Shown: piece after piece, positions 9,246 through 18,893 of the stretch
Layout: the number at the start of each line of letters is the position of its first letter
Position numbering within the stretch: position 1 is the stretch's first letter
Notes under the pieces: model-generated
The model's database searches: none
Told to the model about the DNA's origin: nothing
The model's input: only the letters and a program-made list of their open reading frames with translations
Program-made: the position numbers and the translations under genes
Assembly: GCA_030706745.1 (NCBI GenBank)
Contig: JAUZNX010000003.1
Coordinates: 297,730 to 361,729 of the forward strand
Length of the DNA: 64,000 nucleotides
Direction of reading: 5' to 3'
Source: Bacteroidota bacterium
GTDB lineage: Bacteria > Bacteroidota > Ignavibacteria > Palsa-1295

Positions 9246-10703
9246 ATGGAGCAACTTCTCCTCATCGGCGCGGGCCTCCTATTGGCCAGCATAATCGTCA
9301 GCCGCGCGAGTTCGCGGCTCGGCGTGCCGGCCCTGATTGTATTTCTCGCAATCGGAATTATTGCGGGCCAGTTGGGGCTTGGCTCCATCGCGACCCAATA
9401 CCCCCAAGCGATCCAGTTAGTCGCGGTCATCGCGCTCGTGAACATTCTCTTCAGTGGCGGACTGGATACGGCGTGGTCAGATTTGAGACCGGTGCTGGCG
9501 CGCGGGCTACTGCTTGCGACGATTGGCCTTATCATCAATGCGATTCTGGTCGCAGTGGTGATGCGGTATCTTCTTTCGATGTCCTGGCCGGAGGGGCTGC
9601 TGTTTGGAAGTATTATCGGTTGCACCGATGCGGCTGCCGTATTCGGGATTCTTCGATCGCGTAGGATGGTGCTCCGATCGGGCCTGGGCGCAATGGCCGA
9701 ACTGGAATCTGCCAGCAACGATCCAATGGCGGTCTTTCTCGCGATCGCGTTTATCGAGATCATCAAAACACCGGGAGCTTCGATCGTCCAGATCATCCCC
9801 ATGTTCTTTGTCCAAATGGGATTGGGCACCGTGATCGGAATCGCAATGGGTTTCGTAATCCCATGGGCGATCAACGTGCTGAACCTCGCGGAGGAAGGCC
9901 TCTATCCCCCTCTTTCGTTAGGACTTGCCGTCTTGACCTACGCAATCGCAGCCGTGCTTGGTGGCAGTGGTTTCCTCGCGGCGTATGTCGCAGGCGTCAT
10001 GATGAACACGCGACGTTACTTCCACAAACGGAGCATCGCCAGATTTCATGCTGGTTTTACCTGGTTGATGCAAATCGTGATGTTCGTGACACTTGGCCTG
10101 CTGCTGAAACCCTGTGGACTCGGTGGTCTGGTTGCACCCGGCGTACTGATCAGTGTATTTCTCATCTTTGCCGCACGTCCGCTCAGCGTGTTTATCACGC
10201 TGGCGTTCTCCGGGCTGACTTGGCGCGAGAAACTGATGGCCTCCTGGCTGGGTCTTCGCGGCGCGGTGCCGATTATTCTTGCTACGATAACGCTGTATTC
10301 CGGTATCACGCAGGCGACGGTAATCTTCAATCTTGTCTTCTTTGTCGTGTTGCTTTCGGTGCTCGTGCAAGGGACGACCCTCACGCCGGTTGCGCGTTGG
10401 CTTGGTGTGTTTTTGCCGATGACGGAGAAGCACCTGCATCGAATCCATTCCGGCGCGTTGCTAACGGATAATAGCAGACTGGAAGAGATCATTGTCCCCG
10501 AAGGCTCACCATTGGTTGGCAGGAGCGTAATGTCACTCGGCCTTTCGGAGGAGTCGCTCGTCATGCTGATCCATCGCGATGGCGTGACACTCGTGCCTAC
10601 GGGCCGCACAACGATAAGCGGTGGTGATGTGCTGGTACTTTTGGCTAAGCAGGAAGATCTCGAACGAGTTTGTTCTCTCAGCAGTTATTCAGACTCAAGA
10701 TGA
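9246..10703 (+). CDS. CPA1-type Na+(K+)/H+ antiporter with C-terminal TrkA_C domain
   Basis: A 485-residue inner-membrane antiporter of the NhaP2/CvrA-like kind, exchanging Na+ or K+ for protons. Residues 1-390 hold about 12 hydrophobic helices typical of the Na/H exchanger fold, with GCTDAAAVF and ELESASNDPMAVFLAI in the region that carries the ion-binding Asp residues (the ND/DP signature). A soluble C-terminal domain, roughly 405-480 (EEIIVPEGSPLVGRSVMSL...GGDVLVLLAKQEDL), is a TrkA_C/RCK-C domain, usually a nucleotide or ion sensor. I start at the ATG at 9246 because the upstream TTG lies inside the rpsG terminator. Its stop overlaps the next start as ATGA, so the two genes are probably translationally coupled. 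Ion specificity cannot be read from the sequence. Confidence 0.88.
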   Translation: MEQLLLIGAGLLLASIIVSRASSRLGVPALIVFLAIGIIAGQLGLGSIATQYPQAIQLVAVIALVNILFSGGLDTAWSDLRPVLARGLLLATIGLIINAILVAVVMRYLLSMSWPEGLLFGSIIGCTDAAAVFGILRSRRMVLRSGLGAMAELESASNDPMAVFLAIAFIEIIKTPGASIVQIIPMFFVQMGLGTVIGIAMGFVIPWAINVLNLAEEGLYPPLSLGLAVLTYAIAAVLGGSGFLAAYVAGVMMNTRRYFHKRSIARFHAGFTWLMQIVMFVTLGLLLKPCGLGGLVAPGVLISVFLIFAARPLSVFITLAFSGLTWREKLMASWLGLRGAVPIILATITLYSGITQATVIFNLVFFVVLLSVLVQGTTLTPVARWLGVFLPMTEKHLHRIHSGALLTDNSRLEEIIVPEGSPLVGRSVMSLGLSEESLVMLIHRDGVTLVPTGRTTISGGDVLVLLAKQEDLERVCSLSSYSDSR

Positions 10704-11536
10704 TTCGCTTAATTGCACTTCTTCTGATCTTGATGCCCGTTGCGTCCTCTGCGCAAACTGACAGTAATTCTCTTAACTTGTTTAGGAAGACTTTTATCCT
10801 TGGCATTAGGGTGTCTGGACAATTCCAACACTGGGAGCCATCTCTATTCCGCAGCTACTATGCAGACTTTGACGGTAGCGTGTCGATCCCTGGCTCTGAT
10901 TCGCTCCATTGCCACCTCTCGCAGGACTCACTCTCTTACTCGGAATGGTACCCTAAGGACCTATCGAAAATGGGGAAGATTGATTTGCGAATCCTGTTCG
11001 ACTCTGTTCCAAAACATATTTCAAAACTCCAACTACAGGCCCACACTTGGTTGTACTATGGATCTACCGGTACTGAAGACTGGAACTGGATCGTCGATCT
11101 TCGCGACCTGTATTTTGATTCCGCAAATATTTACCTACGTGACTCGTTCCTAACTCAACACGTCGATTATCTGTATTATGAGGATTTCTACAGCGACAAT
11201 CTTCCACACCAAGATTGGTCCGAGACGTTAAGGCTTGCTTCTTCCGTTGATCTCTCTGGGATCATTCACTCGACGCATCTGAGCAACTCTGCGGCAGTTG
11301 CAATCCCAATTGGCCGACATGGAATCAGCTTTGCATTTGAGAATGGAATCTTGCAATGCGTTATTGACCCATCAGATCGACCGCGACGCTGTGAATTGTT
11401 TTCTGTACTCGGAGCGAGGTTATGCCTTACTACCACTGCACCACACCAACATTCCATCCCGATTCCTCACCTCAATGCCGGTCTTTATTTTCTTCGCCTC
11501 GACGAACAGGTGACCAAGTTTTGTATTGCAGAATAG
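10700..11536 (+). CDS. Secreted protein of unknown function, possible T9SS cargo
   Basis: A 278-residue protein beginning MIRLIALLLILMPVASSAQ, a signal peptide. The middle is acidic and aromatic with no recognised domain. The C-terminal 80 residues (NGILQCVIDPSDRPRRCELF, then SVLGARLCL, then IPHLNAGLYFLRL) resemble the T9SS type A sorting domain, which has a central [YF]xxxG and a final LxxGxYxxxV strand. The start is the ATG overlapping the antiporter stop (ATGA), chosen because it begins the signal peptide. Only three bases separate its stop from the convergent next gene. Whether it works with the antiporter is unknown. Confidence 0.65.
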   Translation: MIRLIALLLILMPVASSAQTDSNSLNLFRKTFILGIRVSGQFQHWEPSLFRSYYADFDGSVSIPGSDSLHCHLSQDSLSYSEWYPKDLSKMGKIDLRILFDSVPKHISKLQLQAHTWLYYGSTGTEDWNWIVDLRDLYFDSANIYLRDSFLTQHVDYLYYEDFYSDNLPHQDWSETLRLASSVDLSGIIHSTHLSNSAAVAIPIGRHGISFAFENGILQCVIDPSDRPRRCELFSVLGARLCLTTTAPHQHSIPIPHLNAGLYFLRLDEQVTKFCIAE

Positions 11537-11539
11537 TTC

Positions 11540-12118
11540 TTACCTTCTTGGCAGCTCGTTGAGATCGATCTGCTGTGTGCTCGCGGGCGTGTTGCAGGCT
11601 TCGGGGCCGTTGTCGATCAAGCCGTAGGTAACGCTAATCGTCGGACGCAGGGTGTGAATTTCTGTTGAGTCAGGGGTGGATGCTTGAATCCCATAGTATG
11701 CTTTATCCATGCTCGGGATCGAATCCGATGGATTATTCAAATTTGGGTAGTGATAGATCGCACTCGAATCGCGAGTCGGCGATGGGGTTCGGAACAAGAC
11801 CATCTGGCCGGCCGGAACGTGTTTCGTAATATCGAAGCCGGCGAGATAGCCCTGATTTGAATATCGAAAACTCAGTGTGAAATCGTCGTCCGCAGTACCA
11901 TTATTCCTGATCCCGAACGTATAGATCGGGAAGTAGGCGGAGTCGGCATTCAATCCCGTGACGTGACTTGTGAACACATCCAGATCGCGACCGTAGGTCT
12001 CTTGAAAAGCACTATCGACCAAAATTGGCTGCGAATCCTTATGTCCGGGTTCACAGCATGAGGCAAGCCATACGCTCAGGCAGGCAACGGGAAGGAGAAG
12101 GATACGCGGCATAATCAT
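11540..12118 (-). CDS. Putative lipoprotein of unknown function
   Basis: A 192-residue protein with N-terminus MIMPRILLLPVACLSVWLASCCEP. The LASC lipobox suggests lipid attachment at the Cys. The ATG at 12112 would also fit and gives a more typical signal peptide. The mature part contains a strand-rich segment such as YTFGIRNNGTADDDFTLSFR, which reads like an Ig-like or CARDB-like domain, followed by segments with many Ser/Thr/Pro. I do not recognise a family. It starts 8 bases after the stop of the LptF/G-like permease on the same strand, so it is probably in its operon, but nothing shows a functional link to LPS transport. Confidence 0.6.
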   Translation of the reverse strand: MIMPRILLLPVACLSVWLASCCEPGHKDSQPILVDSAFQETYGRDLDVFTSHVTGLNADSAYFPIYTFGIRNNGTADDDFTLSFRYSNQGYLAGFDITKHVPAGQMVLFRTPSPTRDSSAIYHYPNLNNPSDSIPSMDKAYYGIQASTPDSTEIHTLRPTISVTYGLIDNGPEACNTPASTQQIDLNELPRR

Positions 12119-12126
12119 CAATGAGA

Positions 12127-13485
12127 TCAGGATGCAATAGTAGTGCTAATCTTCTTTCGCGACCGAAACGGCAGCCAAATGAGCGATGTCAGTGGCCGTG
12201 CTTCGAGCGCCACGCGCCACGTCAGCACAATACCGACCAAAAGCAACAGCAAATTCCCGCCCCACATCCCCCAAAATGGGGTAATGACCTGGCGGTCCGC
12301 CAATTTTTCGCCGCCAATTAAGAAAATCCAGTAAAGCACGAAGAAGCCGATCGAAAGTCCAACCCCGGCTCCGACCCCACTCCGTTTTGCAAGCGCGCCA
12401 AGCGGAGCACCGATTAGGGCAAAGATGATGCACGCTGATGGGATTGCATATTTCTTGTGGACCTCGACCATATAGCTGTCGATGTCATCCTGCGTGCTCT
12501 TGATCATCGACTCATCATTCTCGACCTGCATGGCATGTGGCGAGAAACTCGCGCGGGCATTGATGACTGCCGATCCCGTTGCCGCCGCTAATTTCGGGGG
12601 CGCGCTCGATGTTAACTCGCGAGCGTATTCCGTTACGTGATCTCGCAATTGAACAACCTGATGAGCGAGCATCGTATCTCGGACATGCACAAATTTGAGC
12701 AGGTCGTGCGCGGATAACTCCCGGCCGCTCCGCTCGGACTCCCCCTCGTGCATGAAGTCATAACCGCTTGCCGGGACTTCAACAATGTACGTGCTAAAAC
12801 GCCCACGCCGATAATCGGTTGGTTGTTCAGCTTGCTGCTGATGGATTTCTCCTTCACGCAGCGTCAGTACAATATTACGAAAATCCGGAGTAAATGCTAA
12901 ATGCCCAAATCGGGCGGTGAGTACGCGCGTTTGGCCGGGCTGTGCATGATCGTAGATGGTTACATCTTCCAGATCGCTCGTTGCTGGATGGGCTCGACGA
13001 GCGAGAATAGAATAACCGGCAATCTCATCCTCTGTTGTGAATGTCCCCGGCTCGACGACCAGCGTAGGTTTCTTCCGCTGAATGTCGGACATCAAGTCCT
13101 TGGCGCGATGATTCGCGTCAGGCAAGATGATATTGTTGAACTGCAAATCGAATACTGCGATGAGGGTGCTGAGGACAATCATAGGTATCATCATCCGGCC
13201 AAGCGAAACCCCGGCGGCCTTCATCGCGGTCAACTCATTCGAGGCTGCGAGCGACCCAAACGCCATGACGCCGGCCACGAGAACTGCCATTGGTACGGCC
13301 AGGACGACCATCCATGCAAGATTGAAGGCGATGAGTTGGAGAATCGTCCAAACATCCAGTCCTTTGCCGACAATGCGGTCGATAAACCGCATCAGAAACT
13401 GTAGCAGAAATACGAACATGATGACCGAAAGGGCCAGCAGGAATGGCGGAGCCGACTCTCGGACAATATGATCCCAGATGCCCAT
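12127..13485 (-). CDS. LptF/LptG (YjgP/YjgQ) family LPS-export permease
   Basis: A 452-residue inner-membrane permease of the LptBFG transporter that extracts lipopolysaccharide and passes it to LptC/LptA. Helices cluster at both ends: residues 10-125 include FLMRFIDRIVGKG and the hallmark GSLAASNELTAMKAAGVSLGR, and residues 345-435 include YAIPSACIIFALIGAPLGAL. Between them is a periplasmic beta-jellyroll-like domain of about 200 residues. I start at the ATG at 13485 because the sequence from there (MGIWDHIVRES) aligns with the usual LptF/G N-terminus; the frame extends 23 residues further upstream. LptF and LptG are hard to tell apart by eye. No second LptF/G or LptB gene is in the window. 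Confidence 0.85.
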   Translation of the reverse strand: MGIWDHIVRESAPPFLLALSVIMFVFLLQFLMRFIDRIVGKGLDVWTILQLIAFNLAWMVVLAVPMAVLVAGVMAFGSLAASNELTAMKAAGVSLGRMMIPMIVLSTLIAVFDLQFNNIILPDANHRAKDLMSDIQRKKPTLVVEPGTFTTEDEIAGYSILARRAHPATSDLEDVTIYDHAQPGQTRVLTARFGHLAFTPDFRNIVLTLREGEIHQQQAEQPTDYRRGRFSTYIVEVPASGYDFMHEGESERSGRELSAHDLLKFVHVRDTMLAHQVVQLRDHVTEYARELTSSAPPKLAAATGSAVINARASFSPHAMQVENDESMIKSTQDDIDSYMVEVHKKYAIPSACIIFALIGAPLGALAKRSGVGAGVGLSIGFFVLYWIFLIGGEKLADRQVITPFWGMWGGNLLLLLVGIVLTWRVALEARPLTSLIWLPFRSRKKISTTIAS

Positions 13486-13675
13486 TGAAGGCGTCCACCA
13501 TCGGATCTTTAATGTTGCGCGCTGGCCCGGCGAGTGCATGATAGTTGCCAACACGCATCGTCAGACGGAAATGCCTTAACCCAATGACAATAAAATAACA
13601 GCTAATTCCGCCAATCCTCGTTACATGACGGGATTTTTGGCGTTGAAACATTAATTCACCAATCATTTTTCTCTT

Positions 13676-16006
13676 TTGGTCGCACGTATTCGTTTTCGTC
13701 GATTGTCCTCGATTCTCTGGGCCGTATGCTTGGTCGTATCGGGACTTCTCACGTTCGCGTTGCCGCAAGCCTCTACCGCCGTGCTCCGTGGCAATCCGAA
13801 TGCCCTGCCCGATTCGAGCTCCGGGGTGATTTCGGGTTTCGTGCGAGACTCGACGAGCGGCGAAGCGATTATTGGCGCGACCGTTCGGGTTCGGGCGCTC
13901 AAAATCGGTGCGATCGCAAACAGCAGCGGATTCTACTCACTCCACATTCCGGCCGGTCAGCCTGTGCTCGTTGAAGTATCTTCGCTCGGCTTCCGGACGA
14001 TTACGATAAGCATTACACTCCGCGCGGGCCAGGGTCTTCAGCGCAATTTTCAAATGGCCCCGGTTAGCTTGGGCGGAGCAGAAATTACCGTCGAGGACAA
14101 TGCCGAACGGCAACGGCAGGAGCCCCAGGTATCGCGCGTGATGATCGAGCCACGCATGGTCGCAAACTTGCCAAAGGTTGGCGAAGCAGATCTCTTTCGA
14201 ATTCTGCAATTGCTGCCCGGCGTGCAAACCTCCAGCGAAATTTCGAGCGGGCTCTATGTGCGTGGTGGCTCTCCGGATGAAAACCTGATACTGCTCGATG
14301 GCAGCGTCCTCTACAATCCCTCTCACTTCTTCGGCTTCTTCTCCACGTTCAATCCCGATGCAATCAAAGATGTTGAGTTTATCAAGGGAGGATTTCCGGC
14401 TGAGTATGGCGGCCGCCTATCCTCCGTGCTGAATGTGACCAACATCGATGGCGATCGCAACGTAACGAAGGGCAAAGTAAATATCGGTCTGATCTCGAGC
14501 AGCGGAATGCTCGAAACGCCCGTTGGCACTGGCGCACTCGTGCTGGCCGGTCGAAGAACCTATCTCGATCTCCTGCTGAACACGACCGGGCTTACTCAGA
14601 AGTTGACGCTGCCGGACTATTACTTTTACGATGGGAATATCAAGCTCACGCAGAATCCTTCGCCGGATGACAAGATCACACTCGCCGGGTACTGGGGATC
14701 GGACAATTTGGTCTTCACGGCCAACAACGCAATCAACAACATTGATATGCAGTGGGGCAACAAAGCCTGCTCCGCAGGGTGGACACATGTTTTTGGAAGC
14801 GAGCTGTTTTCAAAATTGACGCTCTCGGCAAGCAATTATTCTTCTGCATTCACCATCGGCTCAAGCGCACAGCCATTCACGTGGACGAATGGGATTGACG
14901 ACTACACGGTACAAGGCAGTCTCGATTATTTTCCGAGCTCGCAGCACACAGTCAAAATGGGAGTTCAGGCGACGGGCTATCATACCTCGTTGCTCATTCA
15001 ATCCGGCACCAATCCACCCAATGCGAATATCGATCGAACCCCCTGGTATGGAGCAGGCTACATTCAGGACGAATGGAAACCGGCAATGGCCGGCTTTGTC
15101 GAAGATCCGCTGGCAATCACAGGTGGCCTGCGTGTCGATGGAATCAGTTCAAACCCGCAGATCGGTGTTGACCCACGGCTAAGCGCGCGCTATATCCTCA
15201 CGCCGGCCATCACGCTCAAAGCCAGTGCTGGCATTTACCATCAGTATCTGAAACTCGCGACGAACAACCTTGTGCCGGTCTTTGACGTGTGGCTCCCGAC
15301 AGACACGTCCCAGCCGCCGGAAATCTGCAATCAGTATGTACTTGGAATTTCGACGCTTCCATTCGAGAATTACACATTCGAGGTCGAAGGCTACTATAAG
15401 AGCATGAAAAACCTGGTCGAAATGCGCCCGAACGGCATGAGCGGATCGACGCTGAACGACGTCTTCTTTGTCGGTAATGGTGAAGCATACGGCATCGAGT
15501 TCTTCCTGCAAAAGCAAGTCGGACGGATAACCGGTTGGCTCGGGTACACACTCGCATGGACCAGGCGCACATTCCCCGACATCAACAATGGGAATGCATT
15601 TCCGCCGACCTACGACCGTCGTAACAATTTCGATCTCGTGATGACATACCACGCCAACGATCGCTGGACGCTTGGCGCGACCTTCACGTATGGCACCGGT
15701 CAGGCGTACACGCAGATCACGGCGCTCGCGCCAAACGCAGAAGATCCGAACCGTACGATTCCGATCGAGGGCGATAAGAACGCATTGCGACTCCCCCCCT
15801 ACAACCGGTTGGATCTCTCGGCAACGTATGCCTTCTCGTTCTTCTCCGAAAAGCGCAACGCGGAATTCAATTTCGACGTGTTCAACGCGTACAATTATCG
15901 GAATGTCTGGATTTCGCAAGTCGATCAATCGACCAATCCGGCCACGATCAATCTGGTACGTCTCCTTCCTATTCTTCCGACGTTTGGTTTATCCGTTAGC
16001 TTCTGA
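13676..16006 (+). CDS. TonB-dependent outer-membrane receptor with CarboxypepD_reg-like domain
   Basis: A 776-residue outer-membrane receptor. After a signal peptide (RLSSILWAVCLVVSGLLTFA) comes a carboxypeptidase-regulatory-like beta-sandwich, about residues 45-125 (GFVRDSTSGEAIIGATVRVR), the form typical of Bacteroidota SusC-like receptors. The plug follows at about 150-260 (LLPGVQTSSEISSGLYVRGG, then SPDENLILLDGSVLYNPSHF and GGFPAEYGGRLSSVL). The remainder is a 22-strand-type barrel ending in the aromatic LLPILPTFGLSVSF. The start is TTG at 13676, since an in-frame stop precedes it and no ATG lies nearby; TTG 13706 is also possible. The DUF4249 lipoprotein just downstream is its usual partner. 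The ligand is unknown. Confidence 0.9.
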   Translation: MVARIRFRRLSSILWAVCLVVSGLLTFALPQASTAVLRGNPNALPDSSSGVISGFVRDSTSGEAIIGATVRVRALKIGAIANSSGFYSLHIPAGQPVLVEVSSLGFRTITISITLRAGQGLQRNFQMAPVSLGGAEITVEDNAERQRQEPQVSRVMIEPRMVANLPKVGEADLFRILQLLPGVQTSSEISSGLYVRGGSPDENLILLDGSVLYNPSHFFGFFSTFNPDAIKDVEFIKGGFPAEYGGRLSSVLNVTNIDGDRNVTKGKVNIGLISSSGMLETPVGTGALVLAGRRTYLDLLLNTTGLTQKLTLPDYYFYDGNIKLTQNPSPDDKITLAGYWGSDNLVFTANNAINNIDMQWGNKACSAGWTHVFGSELFSKLTLSASNYSSAFTIGSSAQPFTWTNGIDDYTVQGSLDYFPSSQHTVKMGVQATGYHTSLLIQSGTNPPNANIDRTPWYGAGYIQDEWKPAMAGFVEDPLAITGGLRVDGISSNPQIGVDPRLSARYILTPAITLKASAGIYHQYLKLATNNLVPVFDVWLPTDTSQPPEICNQYVLGISTLPFENYTFEVEGYYKSMKNLVEMRPNGMSGSTLNDVFFVGNGEAYGIEFFLQKQVGRITGWLGYTLAWTRRTFPDINNGNAFPPTYDRRNNFDLVMTYHANDRWTLGATFTYGTGQAYTQITALAPNAEDPNRTIPIEGDKNALRLPPYNRLDLSATYAFSFFSEKRNAEFNFDVFNAYNYRNVWISQVDQSTNPATINLVRLLPILPTFGLSVSF

Positions 16007-16073
16007 CATGATCGCAATTCAAGAACATATTGGGACAACCGTCATTGAGCCTCCTCGCAATGGCGGTTTCGGG

Positions 16074-16913
16074 ATGCGCGTTTATGTGCTCGCACTCGTT
16101 GCACTCACGGCGGCGACCGCGCTGAGTAGTTGCGACAATGCCATCGAAACGGCCTACAACGAACAGATCGTTGTGTCCGCGTTCCTCTATGCGAATGCGC
16201 CGATTGACTCCGTCGTCCTGCACCGGACGACACCATTCGGCGCGTACTACGACGATCTCGATTATGCTGTCGATAGCGCGACGGTCATCGTAACCGTCGA
16301 TGGCGTGCCGCACACATTACTGCCAGCAAAACTCAAAGGCCGTTACTCTCTTCCGGCCAGCGATCTCATCGTGCAGGCCGGCAAGACCTATCAGCTTTCG
16401 ATTACAGCACCCAACAATCAGACGGGCGGCAAGCACTCGATCAGCGCGGTAACGACGGTGCCGATGCCGATCCATCTGAGTCCGCTTGCGGATTCGGTCC
16501 GTGGCCGCACCTTTGTGCTCGATACGAACAATCTTGCTTCTTTTGTCTTCGTCGTTACGGCTGGTCCGGTGGAGAGTCCCGAGCGCCGATACTTGCTCAG
16601 TGTAACGGCGCTCGACACGAATTACGGGCGCATCCGTCCACCTCGCGGGTTGGATTCCGTCCTGCCCATTCGCTATTCGTTGGTCGCAACAGGCCCCGCG
16701 ATTGCAGTCACCTCACGGTTCGTAAACTGGTATGGACCCAACCTCATCACCTTTTATGCGATCGATACCAACTGGACGGACTATCAGCGGCAGATCATTA
16801 CCCAGGGCGGCACGAATTATCAAGCATCGCTGAATCATATCGCTGGCGGAATGGGTGTATTCGCCAGCGCCTCGCGGGACACAGTCTCGCTGTTCGTCAA
16901 GCCCAAGCAGTAG
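16074..16913 (+). CDS. DUF4249-like outer-membrane lipoprotein
   Basis: A 279-residue lipoprotein with signal MRVYVLALVALTAATALSSC, where the Cys is the lipidated residue. The mature start (NEQIVVSAFLYANAPIDSVV, then an ATVIVTVDGVPHTL strand pair and LKGRYSL...AGKTYQLSI) matches the Ig-like N-terminal layout of DUF4249 proteins. In Bacteroidota these sit next to a TonB receptor and are thought to act as its surface partner, like SusD with SusC. The gene follows the receptor stop closely. An in-frame ATG at 16008, one base after that stop, is the alternative start and would give a 22-residue extension before the signal peptide. Confidence 0.75.
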   Translation: MRVYVLALVALTAATALSSCDNAIETAYNEQIVVSAFLYANAPIDSVVLHRTTPFGAYYDDLDYAVDSATVIVTVDGVPHTLLPAKLKGRYSLPASDLIVQAGKTYQLSITAPNNQTGGKHSISAVTTVPMPIHLSPLADSVRGRTFVLDTNNLASFVFVVTAGPVESPERRYLLSVTALDTNYGRIRPPRGLDSVLPIRYSLVATGPAIAVTSRFVNWYGPNLITFYAIDTNWTDYQRQIITQGGTNYQASLNHIAGGMGVFASASRDTVSLFVKPKQ

Positions 16914-17000
16914 CGCAAGCCGACATAGTTCGGCATCACATGATCGAACAATGTTTGGAGCCAAGTCCTCCATATAACCCGCATTCGGCAATTCCAAAAA

Positions 17001-17008
17001 TAGTTTTG
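17001..17008 (+). promoter_or_regulatory. Possible TAxxTTTG promoter element
   Basis: TAGTTTTG at 17001-17008 matches the Bacteroidota sigma-A -7 consensus TAxxTTTG exactly and lies 32 bases before the start of the downstream secreted-protein gene. No good -33 TTTG is seen at the usual spacing, so the call rests on one half of the promoter. Confidence 0.35.
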
Positions 17009-17040
17009 TAACCGGAGGTCATCTCGAGCGTTTTAAAGAC

Positions 17041-18798
17041 ATGAGAGTCTTCGCTCGGTCTGCTGCACTCGTTCTGCTCCTCCTTGCAAGTAGTGCGTTT
17101 GCGACATGGAAACAGATCGCGACATTCAATGGACTCGGCCGTGTTACCGCCGCTTACTTCTTCGATGCGACCACCGGCATCATTGGCTTCGATCGCGCCA
17201 CATATCCCAACGTGCTTGAGCGCACCACCGATGGCGGCCTTACATGGACCGCTTGCGGTGGTCCGCCAGCAACGACCTCCAGCAACTATGTGACAGATAT
17301 TTGGTTCAAGAATGGCCTGGAAGGCTGGGCAACTTCTGGTACACAACTTTGGCACTCGACCGATGCCGGCGGCTCGTGGCACTTGACACCGGATGCCGGG
17401 CAGGCACTGGTCGGAATTCGCGAAACGAGCCACGCGCTCGTCGCCTCGTCGTACAATCCGTGGGGCATGACCGTCTCCACTGACGGAGGCAACACATTCA
17501 CTGCTACGCTCCCTGGCGGCTCGACGGGCGGCGTGGACTTCGTGGACGATCTCCATGGAGCGGCTTCCGCAGTATGGGGCAGTTTTGTTTTTACCACCGA
17601 TGGCGGCGTGACTTGGAACAACTCCATGAAGCCGGGGCGCGAGGTCTGGTCGCTCTGTGGGATTCCTGGAACCTCGGTCTTCATCGGTGCCAGCGAGGGC
17701 GGGCTCGTTGCCACCAACGGCGCCGTCTATCGCTCCACTGACTACGGCGTGACTTGGTCCGTTCTCAGCACCTTGCCGAATATCACTGGAGGTATCGCTG
17801 GAAATGGAGGCATTCTCTATCTCCAACTCATGGGTCAGAGTCCGACCGGGAGCGGATTATACCGGTCGCTCGATTCGGGCGTCACGTGGACTCCTATCGG
17901 CGGTCCCAGCAATTATTTTGACTGCCGGTTTGCCGTCAACGAGTGCGCGATCTATGCGTTCGATAATGCCGGAGGTGTTTGGGTGACGACCGATGGCGGC
18001 GATGGCGCCCAGCCAGACACGCTTGGGTTTCATCTTGCGCTGGCACAGGACACGACGGCACCCGGATACATTGTAAGTCTCTCGCTCTTGTCCGATCGAA
18101 CGCTCCCGGATTTCACAGTCAAGTCGATCGACGGCGTGATTCACTTTTTTCAGGACGCCTTCAACAGTTTCACCATGAGGTCAATTGGAGGATCCCAACT
18201 GTTCGATACAGTTTATACCCTTGGTGATTCGACGTTTGTGGCGTTTCGGCTGGTGAATACGCAAGGAATCCAATTGGACTCGCTCCATGCGTTACTCTCA
18301 CTCGGATTGCAGGTGGTAGTTTCCAAGGCTTCAGCTTCCGATCCTTCGGTGAATTTGATCTCGCTTGACTCCTTGGCAATTAATCAAGAACCCACCATCG
18401 GTGATAACGCACAATTAGTCGCATGTCCCTATGGGAAGGCCGCGAGGACAATAGTTTCACATGTTCGATTCCTTTGTGGTGATCAAGAATTACAGACGTA
18501 CCTAAAGACAGGAAGTCCTTTGGTTTCAAGTCCCCTCCGACCGAACCCAGTCTCCTCAGCGGATAACTATCAGACCTCGATACGACTCACTGTTGCAGAG
18601 GATGGTACCTGTACGATCACGTTGTTCGATGCACTCGGGCGTATCGTTCGGCAGGAGCAACGACCAATGACGAGCGGTTCAAGCGAGTACGAATTCGATT
18701 TGAAATCTTTTCCCGGCGGGAGCTACTTTTATGGCATCCAATTCGTCGGCGAACACACGAGAGCGATGCGGAACGGGACGATCGTGCTCGTGAAGTAA
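17041..18798 (+). CDS. T9SS-secreted beta-propeller (Asp-box / YCF48-like) protein
   Basis: A 585-residue exported protein. Residues 1-21 form a signal peptide ending ASSAFA. Residues 22-330 hold repeated Asp-box motifs: TTDGGLTW, STDAGGSW, STDGGNTF, TTDGGVTW, STDYGVTW and SLDSGVTW. This is a sialidase- or YCF48-like propeller of about six blades. The C-terminal 90 residues are a clear T9SS type A sorting domain (PLRPNPVSS, then a strand pair with ITLFDALGRIV, then LKSFPGGSYFYGIQF and a final IVLVK). It should be exported by SprA and either anchored or released. No catalytic residues of true sialidases are evident, so function is unknown. It lies downstream of the TonB receptor pair but has its own likely promoter. 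Confidence 0.85.
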   Translation: MRVFARSAALVLLLLASSAFATWKQIATFNGLGRVTAAYFFDATTGIIGFDRATYPNVLERTTDGGLTWTACGGPPATTSSNYVTDIWFKNGLEGWATSGTQLWHSTDAGGSWHLTPDAGQALVGIRETSHALVASSYNPWGMTVSTDGGNTFTATLPGGSTGGVDFVDDLHGAASAVWGSFVFTTDGGVTWNNSMKPGREVWSLCGIPGTSVFIGASEGGLVATNGAVYRSTDYGVTWSVLSTLPNITGGIAGNGGILYLQLMGQSPTGSGLYRSLDSGVTWTPIGGPSNYFDCRFAVNECAIYAFDNAGGVWVTTDGGDGAQPDTLGFHLALAQDTTAPGYIVSLSLLSDRTLPDFTVKSIDGVIHFFQDAFNSFTMRSIGGSQLFDTVYTLGDSTFVAFRLVNTQGIQLDSLHALLSLGLQVVVSKASASDPSVNLISLDSLAINQEPTIGDNAQLVACPYGKAARTIVSHVRFLCGDQELQTYLKTGSPLVSSPLRPNPVSSADNYQTSIRLTVAEDGTCTITLFDALGRIVRQEQRPMTSGSSEYEFDLKSFPGGSYFYGIQFVGEHTRAMRNGTIVLVK

Positions 18799-18893
18799 GT
18801 ATCCCGTCGCGCCAGCCGTTGGTCCCGCATTTGACTTTACTGTCCGCCGCTAACCGGGAGAATTATTCCGTTCCCCTCGCAATTTGATTCTAT

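Noticed and set aside
15179..15928. 249-codon minus-strand frame opposite the TonB receptor
   Set aside because: Antisense shadow; the receptor frame carries the conserved plug and barrel.
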